This document shows, in pieces, positions 19,926 to 29,865 of a DNA stretch of 64,000 nucleotides. The stretch is from Melieria omissa (taxonomy: Eukaryota > Arthropoda > Insecta > Diptera > Ulidiidae), in assembly GCA_963971225.1 (NCBI GenBank), contig OZ020269.1, positions 44,041,264 to 44,105,263 of the forward strand. The letters are read 5' to 3'. The notes under the pieces were generated by a model. That model had not been told where the DNA came from. It saw only the letters and a program-made list of their open reading frames with translations, and ran no database searches. Positions within the stretch are counted from its first letter, which is position 1, and every line of letters begins with the position of its first letter. The translations under genes were made by a program, and so were the position numbers.

Positions 19926-20544
19926 TCCCTACCCATTATCATTACATTACAACACCTGTGTTGTAAATGCCACAAAGTGAAAATCATGTCAAGCCGTTTA
20001 TTGGTTTAGAAATTAAAATCCCAAACGTGCAAAAAATCAGGGAAAATCCGAAAAAGTGACACCCCCACTTTTTGCGAAAACGGAAACTAAGTTCTAAAAA
20101 CGGTTTGCGGATTCGAAATCAGCGGTCCCTAATTACCCTAGAACTGATGTCAAACCTAGTAAAGCCATTTTGCTGAGTGTTATGGATGGATGAGGTGTTA
20201 TATTCGAAAGACGTTGAAGGTTAGTCATTGTTGAGAGAGATTGTTTCTTTTGTGCTTTTAATTGTCGGTTATTTGAGTGGTAACGGTGTTTTCTTTATTA
20301 GTGTTTTTTAGCGTGGTTGCATAAGAATAATTGTTTTTTTTTTTTGAGGATTTATTTGGTTGAATTGCTTGTATAGGCGTCGTGCTTCGAGCATGCTGCA
20401 CTTCTTTTTTGTTTTGTTTTTTATTCTCGAGCAACTGAATCGTTTTTTAGATGGAGGTTTAAATTCTTGCACATATATTTTTTTTAAGTTGTATACCTTG
20501 TTTTTTGTGCTAACTTTTTTATTTCTTCGTATTTCATTCTCCAC
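19926..20544. other. Unassigned interval
   Basis: I see no coding sequence or element ends here. The first part may be the LINE A 3' UTR. From about 20200 the DNA becomes T- and GT-rich with several homopolymer runs. Confidence 0.4.
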
Positions 20545-20927
20545 ACGTTACCTATGTCTCTTTGTTGAAGGAACCTGGGACAAGAAGCAGCGTGTGCAAG
20601 AGGGATTGATTTGATTCCCGGACTGGGAGACTGTACCAAGCAATATCAACAGTATTAGGCGGTTTGCAAAGGTCGAAAGTCAGTAGTATTACACCAGATG
20701 CGATCCTTTTGTCACCTACCATCCTGGTAAATTTGTGAACACCTGTTACACCTGTGATTTGAGGTCTGCAAGTATCTCGTCTTCAAGAGCGGGGATGAAG
20801 TTTTTGTCAAAGATCGTCCCCTTACTTGAATTTAGTGACTCGTGAAGTGTGATTTCGACCGGACAGAGAGCGCCAAAGTTTTTAGTTTTAACAAACCGGT
20901 TGGCTACCATTTGGGACTTTGTAAGTA

Positions 20928-21546
20928 TAGGGTGTTTTTTTTAGAGGTTTGTTTTTCGAATAGAGATAAAACTGGCATTTTGTGGTCAAATCTGGCAACT
21001 CTAATGTCATTTATGTTCAGTTTGGTTTGCCATTTCATCATGAACAGGTTGACAAAAGAACAACGCTTGCAAATCGTGCAAATTTATTTCGAAAATAATG
21101 GTTCAGTTCGCGAAGTTTACCGCAAGCTCCGCCCATTTTATGGTCGACATAATCGTCCATCAGAGCAAAATCGGTCCATCCATCGGTTAACCATGGGTCG
21201 TTTTCGCACTACGTTTACTCTATGTGATAATACGCATCCGCAGAGACGTCGAACAGTGCGCACCGAAGAAACAATTGCCGCTGTAGAGCAAAATGTTGAA
21301 GAGGACCCGAATGAATCGATTCGCCACCGTGCAAAGCAATTGGAGCTTTGTCCATCAACTTTAAAAATTGGACCTGTAGAATTGGCTTTATTCGAGCCAG
21401 CCGCGGCGGCCACATGCCCGAAATCATATTTAAACATTAATGGCATAAAATTATCCTTCCAATAAAGCCAAATTGATGGACATTAAAACAATTTTCTTGT
21501 GTTTTATTTCAATTCGAAGTTCTATACCTCTAAAAAAAACACCCTG
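20928..21546 (+). mobile_element. Deleted mariner, copy 1
   Basis: The 619-bp element starts TAGGGTGTTTTTTTTAGAGG and ends with its inverse, CCTCTAAAAAAAACACCCTG. TA is at 20926-20927 and 21547-21548. It contains the transposase N-terminus fused by internal deletion to a C-terminal scrap. It is almost identical to 31848-32466, including the deletion junction. Confidence 0.9.
21041..21465 (+). pseudogene. Mariner transposase with internal deletion
   Basis: The ORF starts MNRLTKEQRLQIVQIYFENN, the N-terminal helix-turn-helix DNA-binding region. It continues through VRTEETIAAVEQNVEEDPNE and ELCPSTLKI, where the second helix-turn-helix would end. The catalytic D-D-D core is gone. The frame then reads through out-of-phase C-terminal sequence; in another phase that sequence is SRGGHMPEIIFKH, the normal mariner end. 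The remaining protein could still bind terminal repeats but not cut. Confidence 0.85.
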
Positions 21547-21830
21547 TACGAGCAAGCTGCCGTCACGTAGTTTGCTTACTGTTTCCATCTCGGAGCCTAT
21601 TGAATCAAGTGCTTTTTTCTTATCAAAGCCACTAAAGTTACTTAGTTGCTTGTTGCCATGCGTAGATTTGATCAGGACACATTTTGGAATGATGGCTTAC
21701 ATGTTTGATCGTGGCAAAGGGGGAAAAAGCTGCTGTGTAATGTTTGTAGTAATTCTTGCGTTTTTGTTTCGGACTGGTGGCTGAGTGTTTGGCAAGTTTA
21801 GCAAGCTGGTTCCCCAACAATTCGGGGGGT

Positions 21831-22697
21831 TAGTGCTCATTCTGCTGTGAGTCGAAGGTTACTTAATTACACTGTGTACACTTCTCACACGAGATAGATA
21901 ATAACAACTATCACTGATACTTAGTTGACGAAAGCAAAGGAAGGTTCGTCGGTGACTGAGTAAGCGAGTAAAGTGTTACAAAATATATAACTTTTGAATT
22001 TATTAGAATCCCCAAGGCAAGGCGTAGCGTCCCCGTACAGTAACATAAAAAGGTATTTTTCCGGGGCATAGTATATGTATAATGCTGAATAACAAGCTCG
22101 CATATATAGGCTGTCCCAATAGAAACTTGCATATTAACCGTAGATTGAGCTTTGTATCAAAAATTATACATTTGGTTTTTTGTTTTATTATAACTTCTTT
22201 CAGGATATAATTAATTGAACCACTCTTTGTGACTTTGTTTGTGTTGGGATTATGCTTGTTTAGAACCATCTTTCACACTTTTTTAAGAAAAAGGGCGTGA
22301 GAAAATTGAAAAGTTTATAATTCTATCCTTTGTACCACTTTTGATACATATGGAATTTCGAACATTTCTATTAGACATCTGCATGGTTCCATTCACTTTC
22401 TCTCCCACAGTGTTGACACTTTCTGAGAGTCATTACAATATGAATACAGTAATTTCTGTAGGCCAAGCAAAACCTGGGCACAAAAAGAAAGAGTCACAAA
22501 ATAGAGAGAGTCATAACACACCATTCTCTTTAGTGAATATTCATTACTTACTTGTTCGTAATGTTATTAACATTAGTTAGCATAATTTGTATATAGTAAC
22601 GGTATATTTCGTTTTTGTTTTCATTGTTGGTATTCGTTGACAATTTATTAACTTGATAGAACTTGATAGAAACGCATTTTTTAGTTTCATTTTGAAC
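21831..22697. other. Unassigned interval
   Basis: AT-rich sequence without recognisable genes. From about 22340 it has short repeated GAGTCAT/GACTCATT motifs that resemble those at 25200-25320 on the other side of LINE B, so both flanks may belong to one older element. Confidence 0.35.
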
Positions 22698-22710
22698 ACA
22701 GTACTTAATA

Positions 22711-25130
22711 CTACTACGTACTTTGCCCTTCAAGTCTCCGGGGCCTGACGGTATTATACCAGCTGACTTACAACACACATCAGACTTGGCCGTACCGTGG
22801 CTACTGGAGATCTGTGTAGCTGTTCTACACTTGTCTCACATTCCTTCTATTTGGACTGAGGTAAATGTGATCTTCATTCCTAAAGCGGGAAAGGTCTCAC
22901 ACTCGAAAGCAAAAGACCACAGGCCTATTAGCCTGTCCTCTTTTCTCCTTAAAATCTTTGAAAGGCTCATCGATGTTTACATTAGGGATAAAGTGGGTCA
23001 TCTTCTTTCACCCAATCAGCATGCATATACGAAGGGCAAATCCGTTGAGACGGCTCTTCATGCACTCGTGCGGCAAATTGAATACTCCCTCCTTTTCAGA
23101 GAATACACTTTGGTCTCTTTTCTCGACATTGAGGGAGCTTTCAACAATATTTTCCCGGCGGCCATTACTGGCTCACTGACCAATTTGAACCTATGTAAGC
23201 CGGTAGTGGACATAGTTCATCTCCTCTTAGCAAATAGGGTTATTAACTCTTCGCTAGGCTGCTCCTCCGTTAGGAGGTGGGTCACCAGAGGCACCCCGCA
23301 GGGGGGAGTCCTTTCTCCTCTCCTCTGGAACCTAGCGATAAATGACCTGCTGTTGCAACTGAGCTGTACGGGGTGTTCGGTAGTTGCATACGCAGACGAC
23401 GTGGCGTTAGCGGTATCTGGGAAGAACATTCCGACACTGGTCGATCTTCTTCAAGGTGCACTGAACTTATTGGGATCTTGGTGCTCTCAGAACGGTATGG
23501 GCATTAACCCATCCAAAACTGTTTTGGTCCTCTTTACAAGGAGGCACCAAGTTCCCACTTTTGACCCGCCTTCTCTTTATGGGACTAGTCTTACTGTCAG
23601 CTCGCAAGCCAAATATCTTGGCCTACTGCTGGATAGGAAACTTAACTGGAAAGCGAACATACTAGAAAGGGTTCGCAAGGCCACTGTTGCACTGTACTCC
23701 TGCAAAAGAGCAGTTGGCAAAAAATGGGGTCTTCAACCACGAATCATGTACTGGATGTATATCTCCGTGATTAGGCCCATTCTTTTCTATGGAGCAGTGG
23801 TATGGTGGACTGCCCTGGAAAAGGGGACCAACCAGAAACCTCTGGACTCAGTTCAAAGATCGGCGGCGCTCATAATAACTGGGGCCATGCGATCGACACC
23901 GTCCAAAGGACTCTACGCCCTGCTCCACTTTCTCCCTGTTGACCTTTTCGGTAAACAAACGGCTACCCTCTCTGCAGTGAGACTAAACACCATCAATAGA
24001 TGGCCGCGTACTGATTTCGGTCACTGCCGGATTCTAGGCAGTTCACCTTACCTACATGACAACATCGACTACTCGGTACCATCATTTGTTTTCGGTTCTA
24101 AATTCTCAACCCTCATACCGCATAGACGGGAGTGGGAACAGGACACGGTTCCGAAAACTGGAGCATGTTTCTATACTGACGGCTCCAAACTGGATGGCAG
24201 AGTAGGGGGTGGAGTAATGTGTGAAAATCCACCCATGGAAGAATGTTTTCGTCTTCCAGATTTCTGCAGTGTCTTCCAAGCGGAAGTTCTGGCCATTATC
24301 AAAGCCCTGTCTATGTTAAAACAACGCAACCTTCCTAAGAGTACGGTTCGCATTTTCACTGACAGCCAGGCAGCAATAAAAGCCCTCAAGAAGGTTTCAA
24401 CAACATCGAAGGTGGTTACTCTCTGCCGCTCCCTACTAAATGAGTTAGGGCATGCGCACAACATTATCCTTATTTGGGTACCGGGCCACAAAGACATCAG
24501 TGGAAACTGTGTAGCTGATGAACTTGCTAGACGTGGCACCACCCTCCCGCACCTTGACACCACAGTCACGGCAGGCATTCCTCTTGCCACCTGTAAATTA
24601 ATAATCTGTTCACTCTTCCTCGATAATGCCAACAGGCGATGGGAAGGGGAGAGTACATGTACCATAACTAAACAGCTCTGGCCTGTTTTTAATCAAAGGC
24701 GAACAAGAGCACTTATCTCGCTTAATAGGCAACACATTAGCACGGTCGTCGCAATTCTGACAGGCCACTGTTTATTCGGACGCCATGCCTTCAGACTAGG
24801 CGTCAACAGTTGGGACTTCTGCCGCAGTTGCCACAATGAGGAGGAGGAGGAATCTATCAGCCACCTTCTCTGCAACTGTCCGGCTCTATCTAGACGAAGA
24901 TGGAAAACCCTAGGCTCTCCTTTCTTCGACAACTTGACTGAACTCAGTTCAGTTAGCATAAAAGACTTGATCGAGTTCATTCACTCTTCGAAATGGCTAG
25001 TAAGGCTTATCGACTTGTAGTAAGACAGACCTTTTCAACTTGTGGTATCACAACGGGCCCATTCCGTGGCCTAAGTGTGTCTTTCGGCAGGTCCCAGGCC
25101 AAGACAGCCACCTTAACCTAACCTAACCTA
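22711..25130 (+). mobile_element. LINE B, 5'-truncated non-LTR retrotransposon with 13-bp TSD
   Basis: The insertion is flanked by a perfect 13-bp duplication, ACAGTACTTAATA (22698-22710 and 25131-25143). It is truncated in the RT domain at its 5' side. Its 3' end is about 110 bp of UTR finishing in CTTAACCTAACCTAACCTA. The remaining ORF is intact, so the insertion is young. RT plus RNase H places it near the R1/I/LOA group. Confidence 0.93.
22723..25020 (+). CDS. LINE B reverse transcriptase and RNase H (5'-truncated ORF2)
   Basis: A 765-residue open frame starts inside the RT domain at PFKSPGPDGIIPADL. RT motifs follow: DHRPISLSSFLLKIFERLI, SFLDIEGAFNNI, RGTPQGGVLSPLLWNLAIND, active site VVAYADDVALAV (about residue 225) and thumb SVIRPILFYGAVVWW. 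RNase H starts near residue 480: CFYTDGSKLDG (D), FQAEVLAIIKAL (E), RIFTDSQAAIKAL (D), IWVPGHKDISGNCVADELA (D). A C-terminal C-x2-C...H...C motif (CRSCHNEEEEESISHLLCNC) follows. The endonuclease and ORF1 are missing, so the copy is not autonomous. The frame has no internal stop. The annotated ATG is only the first Met of the fragment. Confidence 0.9.
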   Translation: MPFKSPGPDGIIPADLQHTSDLAVPWLLEICVAVLHLSHIPSIWTEVNVIFIPKAGKVSHSKAKDHRPISLSSFLLKIFERLIDVYIRDKVGHLLSPNQHAYTKGKSVETALHALVRQIEYSLLFREYTLVSFLDIEGAFNNIFPAAITGSLTNLNLCKPVVDIVHLLLANRVINSSLGCSSVRRWVTRGTPQGGVLSPLLWNLAINDLLLQLSCTGCSVVAYADDVALAVSGKNIPTLVDLLQGALNLLGSWCSQNGMGINPSKTVLVLFTRRHQVPTFDPPSLYGTSLTVSSQAKYLGLLLDRKLNWKANILERVRKATVALYSCKRAVGKKWGLQPRIMYWMYISVIRPILFYGAVVWWTALEKGTNQKPLDSVQRSAALIITGAMRSTPSKGLYALLHFLPVDLFGKQTATLSAVRLNTINRWPRTDFGHCRILGSSPYLHDNIDYSVPSFVFGSKFSTLIPHRREWEQDTVPKTGACFYTDGSKLDGRVGGGVMCENPPMEECFRLPDFCSVFQAEVLAIIKALSMLKQRNLPKSTVRIFTDSQAAIKALKKVSTTSKVVTLCRSLLNELGHAHNIILIWVPGHKDISGNCVADELARRGTTLPHLDTTVTAGIPLATCKLIICSLFLDNANRRWEGESTCTITKQLWPVFNQRRTRALISLNRQHISTVVAILTGHCLFGRHAFRLGVNSWDFCRSCHNEEEEESISHLLCNCPALSRRRWKTLGSPFFDNLTELSSVSIKDLIEFIHSSKWLVRLIDL

Positions 25131-25435
25131 ACAGTACTTAATATGAATGATTTGAATCATTCATTTGATTTCGCTGTATTTCCAGAATAAAGTAAATACA
25201 GTTTCTGTTTGAGTACACTATAAAATGACTCATTCAATTTATGAATACAGTACAATCTCTCACTCGAGAGCAAATTATAACTCATTCATTCACAATCATA
25301 AAAACGCATGTGAATGAGTCAAAACGCGTTTTGAATGCAATCATGCAGACTGTAAACGTGTAAAAACAATTCTGGTTCATATATATTGGAATATATCGAT
25401 TTATGTGTAATTTTGTGGATTGTTGAAGTAATTTT

Positions 25436-26330
25436 GCGTCCACGATTTTTACGATTTTTTACGTTGGAAGAACTAGTAAACGAGGTCTTGGATAACAGTT
25501 CAGAGGATGAATTCAAAACTGAAAACATTTCCAATGGGGACATTGAAATAGACAGTGAAAATGATTCTGGGGAAATTGGCACTGGTGTTGACTCGAAAGA
25601 CGACACTATTTGGAGCGACAAACCATACACTAGTGGTCGGCTGAGGAAGACAAAATGTCACAAATTTGCGCCGATTCGTAATCTGTGGGATGAATGGGTT
25701 GAGCTACTTTTAATATTCTACAATCCTCACGATTCCGTGACCTTTGATGAAAAATTAATGATATTTCATGGCCGCTGCAAATTCCGGCAGTACATTCTCT
25801 CTAAACCCGAAAGATATGGCTTAATGTTGATTCAAATAGGTGCTATGTATGGAAAATACAGCACAATGCATCACGGGCCTAATATTGTCAACAATTCAAA
25901 GATATTGCCGGAAATTCTTTCTTTTTATAACACAACGAAAAGAGGTGTTAATACAGTTGACTAAATTTTGGACTGCTACAGATGTAAATGGCTGTGTTTT
26001 CAAATATCGATATTGCGGCGCTGAATGCTTACATTGTTTACAATGAAATCAATCCTTAATGGAAACAGACCATAAAGAATCAGAACGAAAGCGATTCTTG
26101 CATGACCTTGAAATTTCGTTGGCTTCACCTTAAATCCAGAACAAAAAGCAACTTCCAAGAAACGACGCATCTAAGGAGTTCTTTCGAAACTTTTACATTG
26201 CAATTTTTCAAACTCTGAAAATAATGAGACTGGGCTTCTGTAACAATTAACAACTGATAAATCATCCAAGAAGAACCGAGCAAGGTGTCCTAAATGCTAC
26301 TATTCTGAAATCGGCAAACATAAATGGACC
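25436..26330 (+). pseudogene. piggyBac-like transposase relic
   Basis: The ORF contains LRFFTLEELVNEVLDNSSED and an acidic N-terminus. A deletion then joins it to APIRNLWDEWVELL and DSVTFDEKLMIFHGRCKFRQ, the piggyBac first catalytic aspartate motif, followed by SFYNTTKRGVNTVD. Downstream, in other frames, come SNIDIAALNAYIVYNEIN and the cysteine-rich C-terminus NRARCPKCYYSEIGKHKW. At least two internal deletions and several stops have removed the second catalytic aspartate. I could not find terminal CCC...GGG repeats or TTAA duplications. TGACTCA and TGAGTCA motifs at 25226 and 25315 lie upstream. Confidence 0.8.
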
Positions 26331-26510
26331 TCCTTATTCTTCTACTAGGATTCCTTATTTTTTTTAAGCTCGATCTACGGTTAATACTATGTAGAATGCC
26401 CAAGATAGTAATTTTGATTACATTGAGGTCTTTTATTGTAAATAACTTTTATTGCATCGCTTTCTAAAAAAATATCTTACGTGACTTTTACTAATTTTTA
26501 AAGCTAAATT

Positions 26511-26640
26511 GGAAAGTCAAGTGTTACGCGTGGGTAGACGTGCCGTTTTGTGCTCCACAGTTCTTATTGTTTTTGTCCGTCCCTCGCGTGTTTTAATGTT
26601 TGTCCGCCTGAATAACTAGTAATAATAATAACTAATAACA
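26511..26640 (+). mobile_element. 5' end fragment of LINE J
   Basis: The sequence from AAAGTCAAGTGTTACGCGTG through GACGTGCCGTTTTGTGCTCC and CCGTCCCTCGCGTGTTT matches, in inverse orientation, the 5' UTR of LINE J at about 13610-13735, with several indels. Only the first 100-130 bp are shared. Confidence 0.75.
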
Positions 26641-27417
26641 CTGCAGAACACAAACAAAAATAACAAGGTTCTGTCAACGAAGTCTGGTGGAGGGGACCAC
26701 AAAAAAATATAAGTACGTGTATCGGCGTTTTGAAAGTTTTCATCTGAATTTTTTTTAGGGGGGTCAAAGTTTTCCCCCTTTTGCACATTCTTAAGGTGAA
26801 TCGGCATACGAAAACCATGTAACCTTACATTTTAGGTGTATGATGGGTTCAGCAATTTGGTGTAAAATACTACGAAGAATATTTTTGTGGAGCAGAATTA
26901 AGCCAAATCTGAAAATGTGTTTAAGTGTTTATTTGATATGCGGTTTCATTGATATGCGACTTTCAGTTACACGGAAAATTTCAGTCACAAAAATTATGCC
27001 GTGCCCCTTGTTTAACGCCCATAAAATTTTGCCAGTAGAATGAAAAATCTATGGGACGATGACAACGTTCAAACTACAAAGCTTTCCAACTTATTGTTCC
27101 GAAGATATTCCACATTAAAAATTTGGGTTCTATGGACGGTGCCATGCCCCTCGTCCAATACCCACCCAACTCTCCCTGTCGAGGGGCACGTCTAAATCGT
27201 AAGTATGTGCTAAATATTTTTGATGTGTGATTTGCAGTTTCAAAGTTATTCAAAACAATAGGGTCGCTTAAAAAGTGCCACGGCCCTTGTCCAACGCCCA
27301 TACAATTTAACCACTTGAACGACACGTCTAAGACGTCTAAGCCATGATGATGATGTAATAAATTTTAATGCTGGCCGACTTATAATTCCGAAGATATTTC
27401 ACATTTAAAACTTGGGT
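26641..27417. repeat. Diverged repeats of about 285 bp, no genes
   Basis: Two imperfect copies can be seen. The block starting GTGCCCCTTGTTTAACGCCC near 27002 recurs as CGGCCCTTGTCCAACGCCCA near 27289. The block TTATTGTTCCGAAGATATTC near 27092 recurs as TTATAATTCCGAAGATATTT near 27380. A third partial copy (ATGCCCCTCGTCCAATACCC) is near 27145. No coding sequence was found. Confidence 0.55.
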
Positions 27418-28220
27418 TGTAGGGGCTGGCTAAATGAGTGCTGTCCCAAGTGATCTGTAGATCCCACCTCTAATCCCTTCCTTTCCTTGCCCCTTTGTAC
27501 TCATGTTTCCCCCTATTTTCTGCTCCCCGGCTTCGACCGTTTGTGCCGTTTAATGTTTATTGTACTTCATTGTAACACTTGTTATTCACCCGTGGATGAA
27601 TAAACACCCAAACCCAACACCCGAAAACAACCCGTTCTTTTTATTTCCACCGCTCCGCCGCGCATCGATTTCTACATGGTCCTTCGAGCCAACCGCGAAC
27701 TCGCGACGCGAAAACATACAATTTTTTAAACATTCAAACGAAACTAATTACAAGTGAACAAGTGACAAAATACAAACCGTGAAAAGTGACACAAAAACAA
27801 AAAACCAAACATTAAGAGTGACAACTCAACAAACAGTGAAACAAACACAAAGGTGATACACACAACAAAATCAAAAAACAGTGCACAAACCATACAATAT
27901 ACAAATCACAGAACCAAAATTTTACAAATTAAAAACAAAAAAAAACAACGAGACATAGTGTTGTGCAGAACATAAAGCAAACGGGGACTACAGCAGAATA
28001 CACCATTACAACAACAAGACACAACACAAAGCAGACAAAAAGGGCAGCAACAACAAACACACAGCACATCACAAAGCAGTGAAGAAGAGCACTGCAAACA
28101 ACAACAGCAAGCAACATAGCAGCGCACAAACAGCGGACAGACGACACACACAGAGGAGATCCCCATACTCGGGCATTGGGCCCCCTCAAGATAAGCCCAC
28201 AATTTTTAATTAAATAATTA
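27418..28220 (+). mobile_element. LTR, primer site and leader of a BEL-like element (fragment)
   Basis: A 259-bp candidate LTR runs from TGTAGGGGCTGGC (27418) to TTTCTACA (27676), with a polyadenylation-like AATAAA near 27599. It is followed at once by TGGTCCTTCGAGCC, a primer-site-like sequence of the type found in BEL-Pao elements. About 540 bp of A-rich leader follows (repeated AGTGACA and CAACA motifs), ending at GGGCCCCCTCAAGATAAGC. No gag follows; the 412-like element's flank begins soon after. The partner LTR is not in the window. Confidence 0.55.
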
Positions 28221-28261
28221 AAACATATCACGACTACACATACACTAACACAAATTATAAT

Positions 28262-28297
28262 TCACAAAAAAAATACATACATACATACATATATTCC
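28262..28297. repeat. ATAC microsatellite
   Basis: Short run of CATA units (ACATACATACATACATAT) next to the left flank of the 412-like element. Confidence 0.8.
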
Positions 28298-28301
28298 CAT
28301 T

Positions 28302-28887
28302 TGTGGTGGAAAGATGGAAGTTGTGTAGCTAAGCATGTGTATGGCTGTAGCCAGTGTCGCTAACTTGTCAAACGTCAGTGGTACGGGTGACCTATGTGAA
28401 GCGGCGGGTCGCGCTAATTCTGGTATGGCTAAGGAGCCTATGTTTTGCTAAAATCGAAGGAGAAACGCACAGGTTGTCTCTTGTCAAGAAGAAAATAAAG
28501 TTTTCCAAAATTTGTCTCTTATATACTGAATTCACAAACTGTTACACTGAGGGGCAATTCCAGTGCTCCTCCCTCTATTTCCAGTTCTTTCTCATCGTAC
28601 CAATCACAGCGCGGGTCAGATCCGACGACGCGGCACTTTCCCAAAGTTGACCTGCGGTAGGTCGGGTCGAGTTGCATGCGCGATCGGTGCAAGTGCCCAC
28701 ATGTGTTGTGACATGCGTCGCTTGTGCAAGTGCAGGCCACTTGAGTGACGCCGGCGTTCTTGTGCATGCGACATTTGACACTTGCAATGTAAACAAAGCG
28801 GCACGCGCACAGTGCGATGCACGTCGGTCTTGCTGGTTGGCTTGTGCGCTACTGTGTTGGCATTAGTGGTCACGCGGTACCACTACA
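28302..28887 (-). repeat. 412-like 3' LTR
   Basis: This 586-bp LTR begins TGTGGTGGAAAGATGGAAGT and ends GCGGTACCACTACA on the plus strand. The target duplication CATT is immediately left. Confidence 0.92.
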
Positions 28888-29109
28888 CCCTTACCCTTAA
28901 GCGAAAAATTATTCCTTGGAAAAATTTTTAGAATTTCGGGGGGGGGTGCATTGGAATTGCTTTACAATGTTGTAGTAGCTGTTATCAAAATGATATATCT
29001 CTTATAAAACGAGTTTAATTTGGTTATATATATTTTTTTTGTGTTTATAGGGTAGTTTGATTTCTTAGTGTAATATATATTTTGTGTTTCCTTTTTGTTC
29101 TGTACAAAT

Positions 29110-29865
29110 TTAGTTGTTACTTGCTAAGTCATTATCTCCTAGAAATTTCTTTAGGTTATTATTATGTAATAACTTATGTTTACCGTTTAATTCTACTGTG
29201 GAGTTTACTCCATTTCTTTCTATAATTTTATATGGTCCATGGTAGGGACTCTGTAGTTTCTTACTTGTTTCTAATTTAACAAAAACTAAATCTCCTATTC
29301 TTAACTGTTTATTATTAATATTTTTATCATAATTAATTTTTCTCTTATGTTTAGCTATTTCTATAATATTCCTAGCCTTATCTATAGCTGTTTGTAGCCT
29401 AACTTTTAGTTCGTTAGCGTAGTTGTCAATGTCATAAATTTGTTGGGTTTTGTTTATTTTGTCACATGGTAGTGACGGTAATGTGCCGAAAACTAATTCA
29501 TATGGTGAGTACAGAGTTTCGACATGTAGTGTTGTATTATACGCGAAAGTGTAGTATGGTACCCATTTTTCCCACTCATGTTCGGCAGTGAATGCCAGTA
29601 GGTATTCGTGAAGCGTTCGGTGGTTTCGTTCAAGTGCTCCGATTGTTTGATGATGGTAAGGTGTGGAAGATATTTGTCGCACGTTAAGTAATTCGCATAT
29701 GTTATGCATTAACTCATTTGTGAACTCGGTGCCTCGGTCTGATTTCAATGTTTTAAAACAACCGTACTTGAGAATGAACTGTTCTACAAAAGTTTTTGCT
29801 GTTGTTCTTGCGTCTTTTGTTTCTATTGGGTGTGCTATGACGAATTTCGTGAGGTCATATTGCAT
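29110..29865 (-). pseudogene. 412-like integrase, catalytic core and C-terminus
   Basis: The minus-strand frame starts MQYDLTKFVIAHPIETKDAR. It contains the second catalytic D (LKSDRGTEFTNELM) and the E (HHQTIGALERNHRTLHEYL), followed by a basic C-terminal domain (RIGDLVFVKLETSKKLQSPY, the GPY-type region HGPYKIIE). The segment carrying the first catalytic D appears to be deleted just upstream at about 29870. The frame ends at the expected C-terminus about 220 bp before the LTR. Confidence 0.85.

Larger units (their letters stand above)
20545..21830 (-). pseudogene. LINE ORF1 (gag-like) relic
   Basis: On the minus strand, and with the mariner at 20928-21546 removed, successive frames give SEMETVSKLRDGSLLV, then VKTKNFGALCPVEITLHESL, SSKGTIFDKNFIPALEDEIL, GVILLTFDLCKPPNTVDIAW and YSLPVRE. 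This order resembles the RNA-binding ORF1 protein of insect LINEs, just before its zinc knuckles. Stops occur between blocks. Excising the mariner and one TA joins SLLV to LTKSQMV in phase. The clade is not determined. Confidence 0.6.

Noticed and set aside
25112..25132. Telomeric repeat tract (AACCT)n
   Set aside because: Only three units, located at the 3' end of LINE B inside a 13-bp target duplication, so it is the element's tail and not a telomere.
27906..28231. Cys/Val-rich minus-strand ORFs
   Set aside because: They are antisense of an A/C-rich retroelement leader; the composition explains them.
28563..28873. Several overlapping ORFs of 60-85 residues on both strands at 28563-28873 and 36369-36767
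   Set aside because: They lie in the two LTRs of the 412-like element and duplicate each other. No domain, and LTRs are noncoding.
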